The notes under the pieces were generated by a model. It made no database searches and was not told the origin of the DNA. It worked only from the letters and a program-made list of their open reading frames with translations. A stretch of DNA of 17,944 nt, taken from contig JACPHL010000127.1 in assembly GCA_016188625.1 (NCBI GenBank), positions 1 through 17,944 of the forward strand, written 5' to 3'. Of the stretch, positions 13,290 through 17,944 are shown piece after piece. The translations under genes were made by a program, and so were the position numbers. Source of the DNA: Candidatus Rokuibacteriota bacterium (GTDB lineage: Bacteria; Methylomirabilota; Methylomirabilia; Rokubacteriales; JACPHL01). Each line of letters begins with the position of its first letter. Positions within the stretch are counted from its first letter, which is position 1.

Positions 13290-16200
13290 TCCCCGCCAGG
13301 GGGCCCTACGTCCCGCTCTGGTGCAAGAGCCACTTCTCGTTCCTCGAAGGGGCGAGCCACCCCGCCGAGCTGGTGGAGGAGGCCCACCGCCTGGGGTGTC
13401 CGGCCCTCGCCCTGACCGACCGCGACGGCGTGTACGGCATGGTCCAGGCGCACGTCGCGGCCCGAGCCCTCGGCCTCCGGCTGATCGTCGGCGCCCAGGT
13501 CACGGTGGACGACGGGTCGGTGATCGTCCTGCTGGCCCAGGACCGGAGCGGGTACGCCAACCTCTGCCGGCTCATCACCACGGGACGCCTCCGCGCCCCC
13601 AAGGGGGAGTGCGCCGTGACGTGGGACGAGGTCTCGGCGCATGCCCACGGGCTGCTCGCGCTGTGGGGCGGGGATCGCAGTCGGCTCGTCGGCGAGGGCG
13701 AGCCCGACGGCGTGGCCTCAAGGCTCCGCGACGCCTTCGGCGACCGGCTCTACGCCGTGGTGGTCCGGCACCGCCGGGCCGAGGAGATCCCGGAGGAGGC
13801 GCGACTGCGGGCACGCGCACGGCGCTACGGCCTGCCCCTCGTCGCGGCGACGGAAGCGCTCTACCATGCCCCGGCCCGGCGGCCCCTCCAGGACGTGCTG
13901 ACCGCGATCCGGCACGGCGTCCCCCTGTCGGCCGCAGGCCGGCGGCTCAAGCCGAACGCGGAGCACGCCCTCAAGGCCCCTGAGGCCTTCGCGGCGCTCT
14001 TCGCGGATGACCCGGCCGCCGTCGCCCGGACCCGGGAGGTAGCCGCCCGGTGCACGTTCTCCCTGGCCGGGCTCCGGTACCGCTACCCCTCGGAGCGCCT
14101 CCCCGACGGGACCACCTCGTCCCGGTGGCTCCGCCACCTCGCCTTCGAGGGGGCGCGGCGGCGCTACGGGGGGGCGGTGCCGTCCGAGGTCGCGGCGCAG
14201 CTCGACACGGAGCTCGCCCTCATCGACGCCCTCGACTACGGCGGCTACTTCCTGACGATGTGGGAGCTCGTCGAGTTCTGCCGCCGGCGCGGGATCCTCT
14301 GCCAGGGGCGGGGCTCGGCGGCGAACTCCGCCGTGTGCTACTGCCTCGGCATCACGGCCATCGACCCGGTGCGGATGGGGCTCCTGTTCGAGCGGTTCCT
14401 CTCCCGCGAGCGGGCCGAGCCCCCCGACATCGACCTCGACATCGAGCACGCCCGGCGCGAGGAGGTCATCCAACACGTCTACGAGGCCTACGGGCGCTCT
14501 CACGCCGCGATGGTCGCCAACGTGATCCGCTACCGGCCCCGGTCGGCGGTGCGCGACGTGGGCAAGGCCCTGGGGCTCCCGGCGACCGCGCTGGACCGCC
14601 TGGCCCGGCTCCTCTCCTCGGACAGCGCCCTCTCCCCCGAGGTGCTCGGACAAGCCGGGCTTGATCCCGAGGCGCCCGCCCATCGGCACCTGCTCCGGCT
14701 GGCCAACGAGATCCTGGATCTCCCCCGCCACCTCTCGATCCATCCCGGGGGATTCCTGCTGGGTCACGAGCCGGTCCACGACCTGGTCCCGATCGAGAAC
14801 GCCACCATGCCGGGGCGGACCGTGATCCAGTGGGACAAGGACGATCTGGAGGCGCTCGGTCTGTTCAAGGTGGACCTCCTGGGGCTCGGCGCCCTGACCC
14901 ATCTCGACCTCTGCTTCCGCCTGCTGAAGGAGCACCGCGAGATCGAGCTCTCGCTGGCCGCGATCCCGCCCGAGGACCCGGCGACCTACGACATGATCTG
15001 CCGGGCCGAGACCGTGGGCGTCTTCCAGATCGAGAGCCGGGCCCAGATGGCGATGCTGCCCCGTCTCCGGCCGCGCACGTTCTACGACCTGGTCGTGGAG
15101 ATCAGCCTCGTCCGGCCGGGCCCGATCACGGGCGACATGGTCCACCCCTACCTGCGCCGCCGGAACGGCGAGGAGCCGGTCGAGTACCCGCACCCGTGCC
15201 TGGTGCCCGTGCTCGAGAAGACCCTCGGCGTCCCGCTGTTCCAGGAGCAGGTGATGCGCCTGGCCGTGGTGGCCGCCGACTATACGCCCGGCGAGGCCGA
15301 TCAGTTACGCCGTGATATGGGGGCCTGGCGCCGGACGGGCCTGCTCGAGCGGCACCGGGAGCGGCTCATCTCGCGCATGCAGGCCAGGGGGATCGCCCCG
15401 GCGTTCGCGGAGCGGATCTTCTCGCAGATCCTCGGCTTCGGGGAGTACGGCTTCCCCGAGTGCGTCGTCGGCGAGACCCGGGTCATCGATGCCAGCACGG
15501 GGCGCTGGCTTACCATCGAGGACGTCGTGCAGCGTCGCACGCGGTTGCGGGCCACGCTCGTGTGTGATGCTAGGCTCCGTATCAAGAAACGCCGGGTGCT
15601 GGAGACGCTACGCCCGGGCGACCACATGGCCGCGGCGCGCCAGCTTCCCGCGCTGGGGCGCAAGCATTGGCCGCGCCACGAGATCGTCGTGCTCGCGGAT
15701 CTTCTGGCCGAAGGGAACCTGTGCCATCCCCGGACGCTGTATTTCTACACGGCGAACCCACTCCACCGAGACGAGTTCGTCCGCTGCGTGGAGCGCTTCC
15801 CCAACACGCGCGCCACCGTCGCGCGCCATCGGAGCGTCTGGAGCGTCCATGTCCGTCGCAAGGACGCCCCGCGGCCCATCGGGGTGGTCGAGTGGGCGCG
15901 CCGTCTCGGTCTGTGGGGCGTTGGTGCCCGCAACAAGCGACTTCCCGACGAGGTCTTCGAGCTCAGATCCGCGGACCTCGCCTTGCTGCTCGCCCGTCTA
16001 TGGGAAGGAGATGGCCATCTCTCGCCGGCGCTGCACGCCTCTTACGACACGGCCTCCCGCCGCCTCGCTGAACGAAGCCAGCATCTCCTCCTGCGACTGG
16101 GGATCATCTCGCGCCTCTATGAGCGCACCCGCCCTTACCGTGATCGGTCCGTGACGGGCTTCACGGTTACGGTGAGCGGCCTCGAGAATCTGGCCCGCTT

Positions 16201-17545
16201 TTACCAGTGGATCGGGCGGCGCTTCCTTGACCCGGCCAAGCGACAGGCCGCCTGCACCCTCGCCGCGGGTCCGGGCAATGGCCGCATGTCGCGCGACATC
16301 ATCCCGGTCAAGGTGCGGGACGTGATCCGTCGTGAGCGCGCCCGACGCGCTCTGACGTGGGTCGAGATCGCCCGCGCAACCGGCCTGGGCATCCGCGAGA
16401 TCCAGGCGCGCAGTAGCGCGAAGATCGGCTTTCGTCGCTGGGTCATCGCCCGCCTGGGACGCTACCTCGATTCGGATGAGCTCCTCCGGCTGGCGACGTC
16501 CCACATCTACTGGGATCGAGTGATTGCGATCGAGCCGCTTGGTGAGCAGGAGACGTACGACCTTCGCGTCGAGGGCGACCACAACTTCTTGGCCAATGAT
16601 CTCGTCGTCCACAACTCCCACGCCGCGAGCTTCGCCCTCATCGCCTACGCGACGGCGTGGCTCAAGTGCCACTACCCCGCGGAGTTCACCTGCGCGCTGC
16701 TCAACGCCCAGCCCATGGGGTTCTACGCCCCCGCGACCGTCGTCGAGGACGCCAAGCGCCACGGGGTGCGCGTCCTGCCCGTGGACGCGCCCCGGAGCGC
16801 CTGGGACTGCACCCTCGAGCCCTGCGCGGACAGCGCGACCGGCACCGCCGTGCGCATGGGCCTCCGGTACGTGAAGGGGCTCGGAACGAGCGACTGGACA
16901 CGGATCGAGGCGGCCCGCCAGGCCGTCCCCTTTGCGTCCCTGGCGGACTTCGTCCGCCGCACCGGACTGGACGAAGGGGCGCTGGCCGCGCTGGCCGAGG
17001 CGGGGGCCTTCGAGGGGTTGGGCCTGGATCGGCGCTCTGCGTTGTGGGACGTCCGGGGGCTCGTCCGGCTACGCGGGATGTCCCTGCCCCTGGGCCGCCC
17101 CGAGGCGGCTCCGGGGTTCGAGCCCCTCAGCGACGCCGAGCAGATCGCCTGGGACTATCGCCGCACAGCCCACAGCCCCCGAGGCCACCCGCTGGCGTCC
17201 GTGCGCGGGGACCTCTTGGCCCAGGGGCTCCCGGACGCCCGCACCGTCGCCTCCCTGCCGCACGGCCAGCGCGTGCGCTACGCCGGCCTGGTCATCTGCC
17301 GCCAGCAGCCCGCCAACGGCGCCGGGGTCGTGTTCATGACGCTCGAGGACGAGACCGGCTTCGTCAACGTCGTGCTCTGGGAGCGGGTCTTCGAGCGCTA
17401 TGCGGTGCTGGCGAAGACGGCGAGGCTCCTGGGCGTTACCGGGACGCTGGAGGTCGAGCAGGGGGTGGTCCACCTCGTCGCAGAGCGGTTATGGACCCCC
17501 CGCGTCCTGCAGCCGGAGAGCGCCCCCAGCCGGGACTTCCACTGA
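13262..17545 (+). CDS. dnaE2: DnaE2 error-prone DNA polymerase III alpha subunit, intein-containing
   Basis: Replicative-type C-family polymerase used in damage tolerance. The chain is 1427 residues with the intein and about 1042 without, the usual DnaE2 size. Seen: N-terminal PHP domain ([37 protein letters not shown]); polymerase core with [16 protein letters not shown]; catalytic Asp motif [59 protein letters not shown]; and [12 protein letters not shown], where an intein interrupts before [12 protein letters not shown] tandem helix-hairpin-helix region and an OB fold ([27 protein letters not shown]) end the chain. The start is the ATG at 13262, inside the 3' end of imuB by 28 bases; the GTG at 13265 is an alternative. 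Function requires the intein to splice, which is doubtful because its block B is missing. Confidence 0.92.
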   Translation: MVPPGAGRVVPARGPYVPLWCKSHFSFLEGASHPAELVEEAHRLGCPALALTDRDGVYGMVQAHVAARALGLRLIVGAQVTVDDGSVIVLLAQDRSGYANLCRLITTGRLRAPKGECAVTWDEVSAHAHGLLALWGGDRSRLVGEGEPDGVASRLRDAFGDRLYAVVVRHRRAEEIPEEARLRARARRYGLPLVAATEALYHAPARRPLQDVLTAIRHGVPLSAAGRRLKPNAEHALKAPEAFAALFADDPAAVARTREVAARCTFSLAGLRYRYPSERLPDGTTSSRWLRHLAFEGARRRYGGAVPSEVAAQLDTELALIDALDYGGYFLTMWELVEFCRRRGILCQGRGSAANSAVCYCLGITAIDPVRMGLLFERFLSRERAEPPDIDLDIEHARREEVIQHVYEAYGRSHAAMVANVIRYRPRSAVRDVGKALGLPATALDRLARLLSSDSALSPEVLGQAGLDPEAPAHRHLLRLANEILDLPRHLSIHPGGFLLGHEPVHDLVPIENATMPGRTVIQWDKDDLEALGLFKVDLLGLGALTHLDLCFRLLKEHREIELSLAAIPPEDPATYDMICRAETVGVFQIESRAQMAMLPRLRPRTFYDLVVEISLVRPGPITGDMVHPYLRRRNGEEPVEYPHPCLVPVLEKTLGVPLFQEQVMRLAVVAADYTPGEADQLRRDMGAWRRTGLLERHRERLISRMQARGIAPAFAERIFSQILGFGEYGFPECVVGETRVIDASTGRWLTIEDVVQRRTRLRATLVCDARLRIKKRRVLETLRPGDHMAAARQLPALGRKHWPRHEIVVLADLLAEGNLCHPRTLYFYTANPLHRDEFVRCVERFPNTRATVARHRSVWSVHVRRKDAPRPIGVVEWARRLGLWGVGARNKRLPDEVFELRSADLALLLARLWEGDGHLSPALHASYDTASRRLAERSQHLLLRLGIISRLYERTRPYRDRSVTGFTVTVSGLENLARFYQWIGRRFLDPAKRQAACTLAAGPGNGRMSRDIIPVKVRDVIRRERARRALTWVEIARATGLGIREIQARSSAKIGFRRWVIARLGRYLDSDELLRLATSHIYWDRVIAIEPLGEQETYDLRVEGDHNFLANDLVVHNSHAASFALIAYATAWLKCHYPAEFTCALLNAQPMGFYAPATVVEDAKRHGVRVLPVDAPRSAWDCTLEPCADSATGTAVRMGLRYVKGLGTSDWTRIEAARQAVPFASLADFVRRTGLDEGALAALAEAGAFEGLGLDRRSALWDVRGLVRLRGMSLPLGRPEAAPGFEPLSDAEQIAWDYRRTAHSPRGHPLASVRGDLLAQGLPDARTVASLPHGQRVRYAGLVICRQQPANGAGVVFMTLEDETGFVNVVLWERVFERYAVLAKTARLLGVTGTLEVEQGVVHLVAERLWTPRVLQPESAPSRDFH
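15461..16615 (+). mobile_element. LAGLIDADG homing-endonuclease intein in DnaE2, block B missing
   Basis: In-frame 385-residue insertion between FGEYGFPE and SHAASFAL of DnaE2. It begins with Cys1 ([10 protein letters not shown], block A) and ends with [15 protein letters not shown] (block F) and LVVHN (block G), followed by Ser+1. Two LAGLIDADG motifs are visible, LADLLAEGN (15692-15718) and [12 protein letters not shown] (15983-16018), each with its acidic residue, so the endonuclease may be intact. A helix-turn-helix-like stretch ([18 protein letters not shown]) follows. Unusually, residues after block A run from RIKKRRVLE straight into TLRPGDHMA, and no T-x-x-H (block B) exists before the first endonuclease motif; about 35-40 residues seem lost in frame. 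Codons are less GC-biased (TTG, CGT, TAT) than in the exteins, consistent with later acquisition. Confidence 0.88.
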
Positions 17546-17881
17546 TCCTCTGGGAGGGCTAAACCCGGGAAGGCTGTAGGGTACCGAGAACAGTCTTAGG
17601 CTGGTGGCCCCAAGGCGATTCGAACTTGACAGCGAAGAAGAAATCCTCCCCTTGCCTGCCCCCGGATCGCGCGGGCGACCAAGGCAAAAAGGAGCCTCCG
17701 GGTCGGACCAGCATGGCCCAACCCCTTGTTAACGACCTTTAGGCTCGCCGAGACCGCCTCTGCTCCCCGTCGCGGTGACGGGGCCGCCTCTATTCTACTC
17801 CCCCGGGGCTGGCCTGGGCCGCGAAGGGCCGCACCACGGCAGCCACGCGGAGACGCGACCCGGGAGATCGAGGATCACTTC
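17546..17881. other. 336-base gap without a convincing gene
   Basis: No open frame of note on either strand. A 7-bp hairpin CCCCGTC / GACGGGG (17765-17771 with 17777-17783) is flanked by two copies of CCGCCTCT (17753-17760 and 17784-17791). A TTGACA at 17626-17631 has no matching -10 at 17 bp. The region is somewhat less GC-rich than the coding sequence around it. Confidence 0.4.
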
Positions 17882-17944
17882 ATGATCACTCGCGTCGAAC
17901 GCGGCCGGATCTGGTTGGAGCCGATGATCGAGCGGGCCAAGGTC
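17882..17944 (+). CDS. Start of an unrecognised gene (3' partial)
   Basis: An open frame begins at the ATG at 17882 and runs off the window with 21 codons (MITRVERGRIWLEP, then MIERAKV). A GAGG about 8 bases upstream could be its ribosome binding site. The same frame is also open further upstream, so the true start is uncertain. I do not recognise the family from so few residues. Confidence 0.4.
   Translation, partial: MITRVERGRIWLEPMIERAKV

Noticed and set aside
11906-17545. A single 1879-residue protein spanning imuB and dnaE2
   Set aside because: Between about 12400 and 13262 this frame yields Arg/Ala/Pro-rich nonsense, while the ImuB C-terminal half is in another frame. The long opening is a high-GC artefact.
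17601-17640. tRNA 3' end on the minus strand (TTCGAAT loop, then 5+7 bases, A and CCA)
   Set aside because: The T-stem does not pair (only one of five pairs), and no complementary 5' acceptor strand or anticodon arm is found 60-90 bases upstream on that strand.
17626-17654. Promoter built on TTGACA at 17626
   Set aside because: The position 17 bases downstream reads CCCTTG, with nothing like a -10, and no gene starts nearby.
1-17944. CRISPR arrays, insertion sequences, rRNA or intact tRNA genes
   Set aside because: No regularly spaced repeats, transposase-like proteins with terminal repeats, or RNA-gene signatures were seen by reading. The intein is the only mobile element supported.

Overview
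This is a GC-rich (about 70% by eye) bacterial window with short intergenic gaps, Shine-Dalgarno-led genes, an F420-type oxidoreductase, stand-alone regulators and an ImuA-ImuB-DnaE2 mutagenesis cassette. The style resembles uncultured soil or subsurface lineages such as Rokubacteria/NC10, Deltaproteobacteria or Acidobacteria. No marker gene fixes the taxon, so this assignment is inference.

The main result is that three genes carry an in-frame TGA exactly where their families have a functional Cys, and each TGA is followed at selenocysteine-insertion spacing by a perfect stem-loop. They are an ArsM-like methyltransferase (831-1634, U189), an OsmC-like peroxidase (5297-5767, U65) and a peroxiredoxin-like protein (10508-11161, U83, motif UxxC). 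Conventional gene calling would split each into two fragments. The organism should therefore encode SelA, SelB, SelD and tRNA-Sec elsewhere; none of them is in this window.

Layout. 1-2160: an operon of a partial ECF sigma factor, its zinc-finger anti-sigma factor, the Sec methyltransferase and an exported cupin, closed by a strong terminator. 2215-3764: an extended -10 promoter, a stand-alone cyclic-nucleotide-binding protein and an LLM-class oxidoreductase, then a terminator. 3957-5220: an MFS transporter followed by a large foldback structure. 5297-6653: Sec OsmC and a kynurenine-formamidase-like hydrolase. 6672-7502 (minus strand): an MscS-like channel. 7603-8613: a promoter, then a DinB-like protein and a VOC protein with overlapping stop and start. 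8806-10372: a GHKL ATPase broken by a one-base frameshift. 10508-11161: Sec peroxiredoxin. 11250-17545: an AT-rich promoter/operator region, imuA, a damaged imuB, and dnaE2 interrupted by a LAGLIDADG intein. 17546-17944: a gap with no convincing gene, then the first codons of a further reading frame.

Themes. Three selenoproteins of thiol/selenol chemistry suggest strong investment in peroxide or metalloid detoxification, with the sigma/anti-sigma pair as a plausible switch for the first operon. The mutagenesis cassette looks decayed: ImuB has a frameshift combined with an internal deletion, and the DnaE2 intein lacks the block B TxxH motif needed for normal splicing. Assembly error is an alternative for each of these lesions.
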